Source: Frankiales bacterium (GTDB taxonomy: Bacteria > Actinomycetota > Actinomycetes > Mycobacteriales > Jatrophihabitantaceae). Taken from it: DNA of 64,000 nt. Of the stretch, positions 1 to 7,704 are shown in pieces (position 1 is the first letter of the stretch; each line of letters starts with the position of its first letter). Made by a program: the position numbers and the translations under genes. The stretch lies in NCBI GenBank assembly GCA_025966315.1, contig JAOPUZ010000051.1, positions 124,001 through 188,000 on the forward strand. The letters are read 5' to 3'. The notes beneath the pieces are model-generated. The model did no database searches. It was not told where the DNA came from and worked only from the letters and a program-made list of their open reading frames with translations.

Positions 1-421
1 GCCGGCGGCGGGCACGGTTCGCCGCCGCCGAACTGCTCTTCCCAATGCTCGATGTCGCCTAGACCGCCAGCGAATAACACGTACTGCCGATGCGGGAGCG
101 CCACCAGGGGGCCACGAATCAGCTCCGGGTCGAGCCAGGACCCGACCCAGCCATCCCATACGCAGCAGTAGATGCATTCCCTGGCGGTGTCGGTGAGCTC
201 GGTCAGTGCCCGCAGCACGATCCGGGCCTGCTCGATGTCGGACGGGTGGTCCTCGGGCATCGCTACGTCGCACTCGAACGATTCCGGCTCGTCCGGGTCT
301 GGCACGTACCGCAACCTGCCGTACGCCTCGAATGAGCCGGCCCGAACGTGACCAGGCGCGACGGATCGGCAGTCGTGCTGGCAAGCCAGTCCGCCGCCGA
401 CAGGTCCTCCATGCGGTGCAC
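1..421 (-). pseudogene. Frameshifted, edge-truncated paralogue of the unknown protein at 49227
   Basis: Read on the minus strand from GTG at 421, which has a GGAAGGAG ribosome site 6 nt upstream. The product begins VHRMEDLSAADWLAS and runs to TFGPA near position 338. The frame must then slip by one base to continue as FEAYGRLRYVPDPDEPE, then CIYCCVWDGWVGSW and LPHRQYVLF, and it leaves the window at position 1. The same blocks in the same order (ADWL, FEAYARLRYLPDP, CYLCIWEGT) occur in the intact protein at 49227-49799, so the two genes are clear paralogues. Without the slip the first frame meets a stop in about 25 codons, and the second frame has no start of its own. The gap is one missing base, from mutation or an assembly error. 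Function is unknown; I recall similar uncharacterised proteins in actinobacteria but cannot verify that here. Confidence 0.75.
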
Positions 422-559
422 GGCGATCTCCTTCCGACGCTAGTTCACGACGCAGGCGACGCTGGCCTGATTGTCGCATTCGGCTCACCACGCCCTCCGA
501 AGTTCGATACGCTGCCCGATCGCGATCGAAGCTGAAACGATCATCGCTGAGCGGATCAA

Positions 560-2581
560 TCAACGACGGGCAGCCGCCACCAGCCTCATCTCCAGCTGGT
601 CACCTTCGGCGTCGAGGGACACCCGGGCGTTGCCGAGCCACAGATTGTCGATTCCGATGGCACCCCAGCGGGCGGGCAGTTGCGGTGCGACCGAGATCTC
701 GCCGCCCGGGAACCGAGGTTCGAAGCGCAATAGGCTGCGCAGCAGCTGAATCGGCGCGGCGGCCGACCAGGCTTGCGGCGAGCACGATGTCGGATACGGA
801 ATGGGTTGCTCGTATTCGGTTCGGTCAAAACCGCAGAAAAGTTCCGGCAGCCGGCCGTCGAAGTGTTCGGCCGCCTCGATCAATGCCGTCGCCACCCGCT
901 GGGCCGCCTCAATGAAGCCGTATCTGACCAGTCCCGCGACGATCAAGGCGTTGTCGTGCGGCCAGACCGATCCGTTGTGATAGCTCTCCGGGTTGTAAGC
1001 GCCCATATTCGCTGCGAGCGTGCGAATTCCCCAACCGCTGAACATCTCTTTCGACATCAAGTGTTCGACAACTCGCTCGGCCTTGTCGGGATCGACAATG
1101 CCCGACATCAAACAATGTCCCATGTTGGATGCACAAGCTTCGACCGCACGTTTGTCTCCGTCGAGGGCGATCGCGAAATATCCCCGATCGGCCAGCCAGA
1201 ATCGGTCGTTGAATTCTTGCCGCAAATTCTCGGCCCGCGCCCGCCAGCTGCGCGCTTGGGCGGCATGGCCGGGCGACTCGGCCAGTGACGCCCGCCCCAG
1301 GTAGGCCGAATAGACGTAACCCTGCACTTCGCACAGGGCAATCGGCGTCTCGGCGACGCTGCCGTCGAGGTGATTGACGCCGTCCCAGGAATCCTTCCAG
1401 CCTTGATTGAGCAGGCCGCGGTCGTTCGCGCGTTCGTATTCGACGAACCCGTCGCCGTCCCGGTCGCCGTGGTCGGTTATCCACGTCAGGGCCCGGTCGG
1501 CGTGCGGTAGCAGGGCGTCGATCTCGCGCCTGGGCAGGCCCCATTTCTGCAACTCCGCGAGCAGCACCACGAACAGCGGGGTGGCATCGACGGTTCCGTA
1601 GTAGGCGTTCTCGCCGTCCAGCGCCGCGGCTGCGTCCAGGCCGAACCGCAGCTCGTGCAGGATGCGCCCGGGCTGCTCCTCGGTGAGCGCGTTGACTTTC
1701 CTCCCCTGGTAATGAGCCAGCGTCTGCAGCGTGCCGAGCGCCAATTGGGGATCTAATGGCAGGGCCATCAATGAGGTCAGCAGCGAATCGCGACCGAACA
1801 AGGCCATGAACCACGGGGCTCCGGCCGCGACAAAGATACGCTCGGGATGCTCGGGCTCCATGATCCGCAGCGCGCCGATGTCCGCGACGCTGCGCCGCAG
1901 CGCCTGCGTCAGCGCGCTCTGGCCACGGGTACCGAAAACGCTCAGTTGCCACTGTCGTAGCCGCTGCTCGGGCTCGGACTCATTCGTCGATGGATCGAGC
2001 ACCACCCGAGGCAGCTCGACGCCGTTGAGCTGAACGCTGACCCCGAGGCTGACCCTCCACTCCGAATGTGGGGCCACTGTTCCACGAAACAATGCCTGAC
2101 CATTGGAGCCATTAGAGCCATCGGAGCCAACGGAGAGCTGGCCCCCGGTCGATTCGATGACCACGGCGCGTTGCAATCCGCGCCAATGGGTTTCTATCGT
2201 GCAGCGACTCGGTGGCGTCTGAAACACCCGGGTCGCGCGAGGCGGGATAGCCCCGTTCTTGACTTCGAACAGGTCGGCGAAATCGGCCGCGAAGGCCATC
2301 GTCAACGTGCATCCGGCCGGCTCGGCCCCGTAGTTGCGCACGGTTATCCGCTCAACCAAGCCGGCACCGATCCAGCGCTGTCGCTCGATGACGAGCTCGC
2401 CCGACCCGCTCGGTGCGGGCGCCGTGGCGAGGAACAGACCGCGGGACGGCGTCGCCACGAGACCGGCAAGGCTGCGCGGCCGCTCGTCGTTGACGTAGAG
2501 CTCCCACCGTGACAGCACCCGGGTGTCTCGGACGAACAAACCCAGCAAGCCTCGCGGGTGACGTCGCCGCCCGGCGTGCAC
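560..2581 (-). CDS. Amylo-alpha-1,6-glucosidase / glycogen-debranching-like protein, main open frame
   Basis: This is a 673-residue frame of the two-domain actinobacterial debranching-like family. An N-terminal beta domain contains GLFVRDTRVLSRWELYVND near residue 14. A C-terminal (alpha/alpha)6 barrel follows, with blocks such as APWFMALFGRDSLLTSL, NQGWKDSWDGV and ESYHNGSVWPHDNALI typical of GH15/GH63-like debranching glucosidases. The role is probably hydrolysis of alpha-1,6 branches or short alpha-glucans in the cytoplasm; this is inferred from family only. The GTG at 2581 is a poor start because the conserved family N-terminus lies upstream in another frame (next entry). The gene is therefore either frameshifted or affected by one missing base in the assembly. 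It is divergent from the aldo/keto reductase gene at 2836. Confidence 0.85.
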   Translation of the reverse strand: MHAGRRRHPRGLLGLFVRDTRVLSRWELYVNDERPRSLAGLVATPSRGLFLATAPAPSGSGELVIERQRWIGAGLVERITVRNYGAEPAGCTLTMAFAADFADLFEVKNGAIPPRATRVFQTPPSRCTIETHWRGLQRAVVIESTGGQLSVGSDGSNGSNGQALFRGTVAPHSEWRVSLGVSVQLNGVELPRVVLDPSTNESEPEQRLRQWQLSVFGTRGQSALTQALRRSVADIGALRIMEPEHPERIFVAAGAPWFMALFGRDSLLTSLMALPLDPQLALGTLQTLAHYQGRKVNALTEEQPGRILHELRFGLDAAAALDGENAYYGTVDATPLFVVLLAELQKWGLPRREIDALLPHADRALTWITDHGDRDGDGFVEYERANDRGLLNQGWKDSWDGVNHLDGSVAETPIALCEVQGYVYSAYLGRASLAESPGHAAQARSWRARAENLRQEFNDRFWLADRGYFAIALDGDKRAVEACASNMGHCLMSGIVDPDKAERVVEHLMSKEMFSGWGIRTLAANMGAYNPESYHNGSVWPHDNALIVAGLVRYGFIEAAQRVATALIEAAEHFDGRLPELFCGFDRTEYEQPIPYPTSCSPQAWSAAAPIQLLRSLLRFEPRFPGGEISVAPQLPARWGAIGIDNLWLGNARVSLDAEGDQLEMRLVAAARR

Positions 2582-2670
2582 AGGCAGAACGAAGCACCCT
2601 CGAGCAACATCACCGCCTCGGGGTGAATCTCGCTGATCGGGTCCTGCGGGTCCCAGGCGCTCTCGGTCAC
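2550..2670 (-). pseudogene. Out-of-frame N-terminus of the debranching-like gene
   Basis: From a possible GTG at 2670 the minus strand encodes VTESAWDPQDPISEIHPEAV, then MLLEGASFCLCTPGGDV. This is the usual N-terminal signature of the debranching family, which precedes the GLFVRDTR block found in the frame ending at 560. One extra G in the GG run at 2550/2551 would give a continuous GDVTREGLLGLFVRDTRV. The upstream frame loses family resemblance exactly where the downstream frame gains it. A single-base deletion or a sequencing error is therefore far more likely than two separate genes. Confidence 0.75.
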
Positions 2671-2835
2671 CTCGCCGCTCGCAAACCAGCCAACTCCCGA
2701 CCCCTCCTCGGACGAAGCGACGAAGTTCTGCTCACGAGTATCTATTCGCCGGCCGACAATCGCTATCCACCGTGCGAGGCTCGGCCCTGGCTCGGTCTGG
2801 CTTCGGCCTGGCTCGGCCTGGTTAGGCTCACGGCT

Positions 2836-3723
2836 ATGGACCCTCGACCCGCTATGCCGAATGTGGTGCTGCCGTCCGGTGAGGCGATTCCGGCCCTGGG
2901 CCAGGGCAGCTGGCACATGGCTGAGGCCCGGTCCCGCCGCGAGGAGGAAATCAGCGCGCTGCGGGCGGGCATCGAGCTGGGCATGACGCTGATCGATACC
3001 GCGGAGATGTACGCCGACGGGGCGGCCGAGGAGCTGGTCGGGACGGCAATCGAGGGCCGTCGGGACGAGGTCTTTCTGGTCAGCAAGGTGCTTCCGTCGA
3101 ACGCCTCCGCGGCCGGAACCGTCGAAGCCTGCCAGCGCAGCCTGCGCCGGCTGGGTACCGACCACCTCGACTTGTATCTGCTGCATTGGCGGGGCCGCGT
3201 GCCGCTGGCCGAGACGGTGGCCGGGTTCGACGCCCTCAAGCGTGCGGGCACCATTCGACACTGGGGGGTCAGTAATTTCGACGTCAGCGACCTGGCGGAA
3301 CTGATCGGGCTACCCGGCGGCGACGACGTTCAGGTCAACCAGGTGCTTTACAACCTTTCCCGCCGCGGTCCTGAGTACGACCTGTTGCCTTGGTCCCAGG
3401 ATCGCGGAATCGTCACCATGGCGTACTCGCCGGTGGAACAAGGTCGGTTGTTGAAGCATCCGGTGATCAACCGCGTCGCGGCCCGGCATGCCGCGACGCC
3501 AGCCCAGGTCGCTCTTTCGTGGGTGCTCGGCCAACCTGGCCAACCTGGCCAACCTGGCCAACCAGGCCAACCGCGGATGAACGCCGTGCCGAAGGCCGGC
3601 ACGCCGGCTCACGTCCTCGAAGATCGCGGGGCCGTTACACTGGAGCTGACCGGGACGGACCTTCGCGAACTGGACGCCGCCTTTCCGCCGCCGGTACGCA
3701 AGGAACCCCTGTCGATGTTGTGA
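2836..3723 (+). CDS. Aldo/keto reductase
   Basis: The 295-residue protein starts at ATG 2836; ATG 2854 is an alternative. It has the AKR (beta/alpha)8 barrel signatures: an N-terminal LPSGEAIPALGQGSW, LIDTAEMYADGAAEELVG with the catalytic Asp and Tyr, VFLVSKVLP with the Lys, and DLYLLHWRG with the His. NAVPKAGTPAHV lies near the NADP-binding end. The expected role is NADPH-dependent reduction of an aldehyde or ketone; the substrate is unknown. The loop just before the NADP-binding segment is replaced by five Gly-Gln-Pro repeats (separate entry). The gene is convergent with the KAS III-like gene ending at 3758, and no terminator hairpin is visible in the 34-bp gap. Confidence 0.9.
   Translation: MDPRPAMPNVVLPSGEAIPALGQGSWHMAEARSRREEEISALRAGIELGMTLIDTAEMYADGAAEELVGTAIEGRRDEVFLVSKVLPSNASAAGTVEACQRSLRRLGTDHLDLYLLHWRGRVPLAETVAGFDALKRAGTIRHWGVSNFDVSDLAELIGLPGGDDVQVNQVLYNLSRRGPEYDLLPWSQDRGIVTMAYSPVEQGRLLKHPVINRVAARHAATPAQVALSWVLGQPGQPGQPGQPGQPRMNAVPKAGTPAHVLEDRGAVTLELTGTDLRELDAAFPPPVRKEPLSML
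3529..3573 (+). repeat. Five-copy 9-bp in-frame tandem repeat (Gly-Gln-Pro)
   Basis: Five adjacent copies of GGCCAACCN lie inside the aldo/keto reductase gene and encode (GQP)5, followed by Arg. Copies 1-3 are identical; copies 4 and 5 differ only in the last base (CCA, CCG). Near-identity at synonymous positions points to recent slippage expansion. Because the unit is 9 bp, changes in copy number keep the frame. Confidence 0.95.
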
Positions 3724-3757
3724 ACGCTGGACGGCTAATCGCGATCGCCTCAGGGCG

Positions 3758-4723
3758 TCACGGTGACAGGACGACCTGCCCGGCATAAGTGAGTCCGGCT
3801 CCGAAACCTATCAGCAGCATCGGCAGGCCGGCCGCGATCGAGTGGGTGGCCAGCAGCTTCGACAGCCCCATCGGTATCGAGGCCGCGGAGGTGTTCCCGG
3901 ACGTGACGATGTCCTCGACCACCAAGGCGTTGGCGGCGCCCAGTCGGGCCGCGATGGATCTTATGATGCGCAGATTCGCTTGATGGGGTGCGAAAACGAC
4001 CAGCTCGTCCGGCTTCACGCCCGCCCGGCGACAAACTTCGAGCGCGACATCACCCATGCTCGAGGTGGCCCACCGATAGACCGTCTGGCCGTCCTGGGCG
4101 ATCATCGACGTCTCCGGGTCGATTCGGATTGCCTGGGCGTTGAACCCGTCCGAACCACAGACCAGCGGCCCGACACCGGGCACCTCACTTCGGCTGAGCA
4201 CCGCGGCCCCGGCGCCATCAGCAAAGATCATCGCCGTCGAGCGGTCGCGCCAGTCCATCCAGTCGCTGAATTTCTCGGCCCCGACGACCAGCACGTTGCG
4301 CGCCTGCCCGCACAGGATCGCATCCGATGCCGCACTGGTCGCGTAGGTGAAGCCGGCGCAGGCGGCGTTGACGTCGTACGAGCCGGGTGAGCCGATACCC
4401 AGTCGATCCGCCAGCTGCGCCGAAGCGATCGGCACCGGATTCTTGGCCGTGCAGGTCGCCAGGATGACCAGGTCGATTTCGGCCAGCGGCACCTCAGACT
4501 TTGCGATCGCGTCCCGTGCGGCCTGTTCAGCCATGTCGACCAGAGACTCGTCAGCGCGAGCGACCCGACGCTCGGTGATCCCGGTGCGGGTACGGATCCA
4601 CTCGTCGTCACTGTCGAATCCGGCGGCGATCAGATCATCGTTGGTAAGCGTCGTCGAGGGTTGGTAGTGCCCCCACGCAACGACACGGCTACCTCGTGAT
4701 TTAAGGCGTCCGTTTAGTGCCAC
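3758..4723 (-). CDS. 3-oxoacyl-ACP synthase III family protein
   Basis: The 321-residue thiolase-fold protein carries the complete KAS III triad: Cys122 in NAACAGF, His247 in APHQAN and Asn277 in SGNTSAAS. C-terminal GFGAGLTYAGQVVL is also typical. FabH-type enzymes condense an acyl-CoA with malonyl-ACP; paralogues make starter units or transfer acyl groups. No acyl carrier protein or other fatty-acid gene is adjacent, so this is more likely an accessory KAS III than the housekeeping FabH. GTG 4723 is the chosen start. The gene stands alone, convergent with the aldo/keto reductase and upstream of the dehydrogenase operon on the same strand. Confidence 0.88.
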   Translation of the reverse strand: MALNGRLKSRGSRVVAWGHYQPSTTLTNDDLIAAGFDSDDEWIRTRTGITERRVARADESLVDMAEQAARDAIAKSEVPLAEIDLVILATCTAKNPVPIASAQLADRLGIGSPGSYDVNAACAGFTYATSAASDAILCGQARNVLVVGAEKFSDWMDWRDRSTAMIFADGAGAAVLSRSEVPGVGPLVCGSDGFNAQAIRIDPETSMIAQDGQTVYRWATSSMGDVALEVCRRAGVKPDELVVFAPHQANLRIIRSIAARLGAANALVVEDIVTSGNTSAASIPMGLSKLLATHSIAAGLPMLLIGFGAGLTYAGQVVLSP

Positions 4724-4834
4724 GCGTGCAACACACCCTCTCCAGCTCGGCCCGGAAAAACAGTTGAGGGCCAGCCTACTAGGACGTCCGAGTACCTCGC
4801 GGGCATTCGGGCGCCGGTGTTGCTCGGCCGCGCG

Positions 4835-5833
4835 TCAGGCCATGTCGATGGCGATCTTGAGCTGACCCTGCTTCGGCGATATCGCGGCGTCGAAGGCCGC
4901 CTGAACGTCGCTCACCGGGAAGACATCGGTCACGTAGGTGTCGATCAAATCCGGATTCTCGCTCAGATAGCCCACCGCGTCGGACAGCACCCGACGGCGT
5001 TCGATCGTGAATCCGGACCGCAGCGTCAGATTCTTACGCAGCAGCGTCATCATCTCGACCGGGTAGGTCACATCGTCAGGAATCCCGAAATAGAAGATCT
5101 GGCCACCGAACGCGGCGGCGTCCATGCAGCTACGCAACGTCGAGATCTGATGCCCCACCGCTTCGACAATCACGTTCGGCCGGCTTGCCTCGGTGACCAG
5201 CTCCGCCGCCCATCGATCGGCGGCCGCGGTCACCGTTTCGTCCACCAGAAATGCTTTTGCCGCACCGCTCCGGTCGATTCGGTCGACGCCGATGACGTGC
5301 GCGGCGCCACGTTGCTTGAGTACGTGACTGAACAGCAGTCCGATCGGACCTTGACCGATCACCGCGACCGTGGCGCCGTCGATATTGCCGAGCTGCTCGG
5401 CCGCGTACAGGACGCAGGCCAGCGGTTGGATCATGACCGCGGTAGTAGCGGGAAGGCTTGCGTCGTAGGCGAAAAGCCCGTCTCCGTCGCTCACCACGAA
5501 TTCGGCGATGCCGTCGAACCCAGAGGCCCAGCCGACCACCGCGGATCCGACCTCGTGGGCTGGATGCCGGCTCGCCAGAACCTCACCGGCGACCTCATGC
5601 ATCGGAAAGCCCGGTACATTGGCGGCCCAGCCACCGCGATCCTTGGGATGCGGGAAGCGAGCGCCCCGAAAGTTCGGCAGGTCACTGCCGCAAACGCCAC
5701 CGGCCCGCGCCGCGAGCAGTACCTCACCGTCACGCAGCTCAGCGGCCTCCGGTGTCGGCACCTGAAAGCGCTGGAACTGGAATGGCGCGGTCAAAGCGTA
5801 TGCCCACATGGTGTTCTCCCTGGGAATGCTCAT
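4835..5833 (-). CDS. Zinc-type alcohol dehydrogenase family protein (MDR superfamily)
   Basis: The 332-residue protein has a GroES-like N-terminal domain with catalytic zinc ligands Cys48 (GVCGSDL) and His79-Glu80 (MHEVAGEV). A Rossmann domain follows with the nucleotide motif GQGPIG. The four-cysteine structural zinc lobe of classical dehydrogenases is absent. The expected activity is NAD(P)-dependent oxidation of an alcohol or polyol; the substrate is unknown. ATG 5833 overlaps the stop of the ferredoxin reductase gene as ATGA, so the two are translationally coupled. With the broken P450 nearby, a catabolic oxidation pathway is plausible. Confidence 0.9.
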   Translation of the reverse strand: MSIPRENTMWAYALTAPFQFQRFQVPTPEAAELRDGEVLLAARAGGVCGSDLPNFRGARFPHPKDRGGWAANVPGFPMHEVAGEVLASRHPAHEVGSAVVGWASGFDGIAEFVVSDGDGLFAYDASLPATTAVMIQPLACVLYAAEQLGNIDGATVAVIGQGPIGLLFSHVLKQRGAAHVIGVDRIDRSGAAKAFLVDETVTAAADRWAAELVTEASRPNVIVEAVGHQISTLRSCMDAAAFGGQIFYFGIPDDVTYPVEMMTLLRKNLTLRSGFTIERRRVLSDAVGYLSENPDLIDTYVTDVFPVSDVQAAFDAAISPKQGQLKIAIDMA

Positions 5834-7074
5834 CGAGATGCCGCTCGTTCGCCGACGCGTCCGATGTGTTCGATCTCGGTCATGGCCTCGGCCCAGGTCA
5901 CCGGGTTCGACAGCAACCGCCGGTACCGGGTGATGATCTTGACGTGATTCATACCGAAGGCTGCAGTCAGGTAATCTCCGCGGCGGTACAGCGCCACGAA
6001 GCGTGCTTCAGCGGTTGAGCCGTGGGCGATCATGACCTCGTCGAAGTCAAAGGTCGATCCGACCACCTGCAGCTTGTTGTCGTACTGATCCGACCAGACC
6101 CAGGGCACCGTGACAAAATCCTCGATCGCTGAGCGGCCGTGCTCGGCCAGCAGCCGCTGCGCGGCGTGGCGGCCCTGTCGGATCGCGTTGTCCCAGTGTT
6201 CAACTCGCCGAAACTCGCCGAACCGATGGTTGGGCCAGCGGGCGACGTCGCCGGCCGCGACGATGCGTGGGGCGGCGAGCAGCGTGCTGTCGCATTCGAG
6301 GCCGCCGTCCAGCTCCAGTCCACTCCCGGCCAGCCAGCCGGTGGCCGGTATGACGCCCAGGCCCAGGACGACGAGGTCGGTGCTCAGCGTCGTCCCGTCC
6401 GCGATCTCGATGGACTCGACCCGGCTGGTTCCGTGCAAGGCCGACACGGCGGCACCGGCTCGCACCTCGACTCCATGGGCTCGGTGGGTGGCCATGATCG
6501 CCTCGCCGACCTCGTGGCCGAGTACCTGCCCGAACGGGGCTTCCTGGGCTTCCAGCACGGTTACCCGAGTGCCGCGCTCGATACAGGCCGCGGCGACTTC
6601 AGCCCCGATGAAACCGCCGCCGGCGACGACCACGTGAACCGGATCGGTCTGCAGCTGCGTCCGCAAGGCGGCAGCGTCGTCGAGGGTGCGCAGCACGTGG
6701 ACACCGTCGAGATCGGCACCAGGAATTGTCCGCGGCCTAGCCCCGGTGGCAATGACGATGCCGCCAGCGAAATCACGGGTGCGACCGTCGGCCAGCCGGA
6801 CGGTGAGGCTGTGACTGTCCAGCCCGGTCACCGCCACGCCGGTTTGCCAGTCGACCCGCGGGTCGAACACCGCGGCCAGCGCGCATCGATCGGCATCCCA
6901 CGCCCCACGCAGGAATTCTTTCGACAACGGTGGCCGGTCATAGGGACGATGCCGCTCGGCACCGAACACGGTCACCGGACCGACATCGTCGGATTCGAGC
7001 AGGGTCTGCAGGGCCGTCTGCCCGGCCAAGGACGCACCGATGATCGCGATTGCCGGCAACGTCGATCCGTTCAA
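5830..7074 (-). CDS. FAD/NAD(P)H-dependent ferredoxin reductase of an oxygenase or P450 system
   Basis: The 414-residue flavoprotein has an N-terminal FAD motif (IAIIGASLAGQTAL) and PYDRPPLSKEFL, which is characteristic of Rhodococcus-type ferredoxin reductases. A second NAD motif reads VVAGGGFIGAEVA and the FAD-closing ATG motif reads APRIVAAGDVARW. It passes electrons from NAD(P)H to a ferredoxin that feeds a P450 or Rieske oxygenase. TTG 7074 overlaps the stop of an upstream metallohydrolase fragment (TTGA), so it was once coupled to that gene. No ferredoxin gene is in the window, and the only P450 is the broken one next door. The partner must be elsewhere or the system is dead. Confidence 0.9.
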   Translation of the reverse strand: MNGSTLPAIAIIGASLAGQTALQTLLESDDVGPVTVFGAERHRPYDRPPLSKEFLRGAWDADRCALAAVFDPRVDWQTGVAVTGLDSHSLTVRLADGRTRDFAGGIVIATGARPRTIPGADLDGVHVLRTLDDAAALRTQLQTDPVHVVVAGGGFIGAEVAAACIERGTRVTVLEAQEAPFGQVLGHEVGEAIMATHRAHGVEVRAGAAVSALHGTSRVESIEIADGTTLSTDLVVLGLGVIPATGWLAGSGLELDGGLECDSTLLAAPRIVAAGDVARWPNHRFGEFRRVEHWDNAIRQGRHAAQRLLAEHGRSAIEDFVTVPWVWSDQYDNKLQVVGSTFDFDEVMIAHGSTAEARFVALYRRGDYLTAAFGMNHVKIITRYRRLLSNPVTWAEAMTEIEHIGRVGERAASR

Positions 7075-7187
7075 GAAGAAATCCCCGCGAACAGCGAGGC
7101 CGGCGTCGTCACGAGCATCGCCTCGATGTCGGCGTCACTGACCCCGCGCTCGCGCAGCGCCGGAAGAATCACGTCCGAGATGTGCTT
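7071..7187 (-). pseudogene. C-terminal remnant of a phosphotriesterase-like metal-dependent hydrolase
   Basis: On the minus strand, in frame up to TGA at 7073-7071, the sequence encodes KHISDVILPALRERGVSDAD and then IEAMLVTTPASLFAGISS. This is the usual end of phosphotriesterase-like amidohydrolases, which close with a VLPALRERGVxxxxIxxMLVxNPxxxF-type helix pair. Everything upstream is missing: the frame runs straight into the cytochrome P450 fragment on the other strand. The remaining stop overlaps the ferredoxin reductase start, which fixes it as the former first gene of that operon. Confidence 0.65.
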
Positions 7188-7684
7188 GTCGGCGGCACCG
7201 AGACGTTACCCAAGGTGGTGGCGCACGGTCTGCTCGAATTGTCCCGGCATCCGGACCAGCTCGCCGAGGTGCGTTCGGATCTGTCCGCCAACTGCGCGCG
7301 CTGGAGGAAATGAACCGCTTCTGCGGGCCGGCCCAGTGGTTCGGCCGTACGGCGCGGGCAGAGACCACGGTCGGCGGCCAGATCGTCCGGCCCGGTCAAC
7401 GCGTCGTGTACCTCACCCAGTCGGCCAACCGCGACCCCCGAGAATTCGACAATCCCGATAGCTTCCAGTGGAATCGCTCGATTCCCCGGACACTGGCCTT
7501 CGGTCTCGGCCAGTACTTCTGTATCGGGGTTCACGTTGCCCGCCTCGAGGAACGCATCATCCTCGATGAGTTCCTCACCCGGGTTAGCGATTACGAGATC
7601 GACGTGGACGCCGCGATCCGGCGTCCGTCCAGCTTTCAGTTGGGCTTCGTGGAGCTGCCGGTGATAGTGAGGGCGACGGCGTAG
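7179..7684 (+). pseudogene. Truncated, frameshifted cytochrome P450
   Basis: The fragment starts in the middle of a P450, at the I-helix (DVLVGGTETLPKVVAHGLLE). It runs in one frame to RSDLS near 7290 and continues in another frame from QLRALEEMNRFCGPAQWFGR to the stop at 7684. It keeps the ExxR helix (EEMNR) and the heme-binding loop AFGLGQYFCIG with its Cys, where the usual His before the Cys is replaced. The N-terminal half, about 230 residues, is missing and is replaced by the reverse-strand metallohydrolase fragment. With both truncation and frameshift it cannot make a working enzyme. Confidence 0.85.
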
Positions 7685-7704
7685 GCGCGAGGACCGCGGC
7701 GTCC

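Noticed and set aside
909-1952. Long minus-strand frame inside the debranching-family gene
   Set aside because: It lies on the same strand as the real gene in another frame, is very Arg/Ala rich and has no family motif; it is a codon-bias shadow.
4817-5947. 376-codon plus-strand frame opposite the dehydrogenase
   Set aside because: It is antisense to a clearly functional dehydrogenase, has no ribosome site and no motif.
6139-7461. 440-codon plus-strand frame opposite the ferredoxin reductase and across the P450 fragment
   Set aside because: It is antisense to a conserved flavoprotein and only passes the P450 fragment in the wrong frame.
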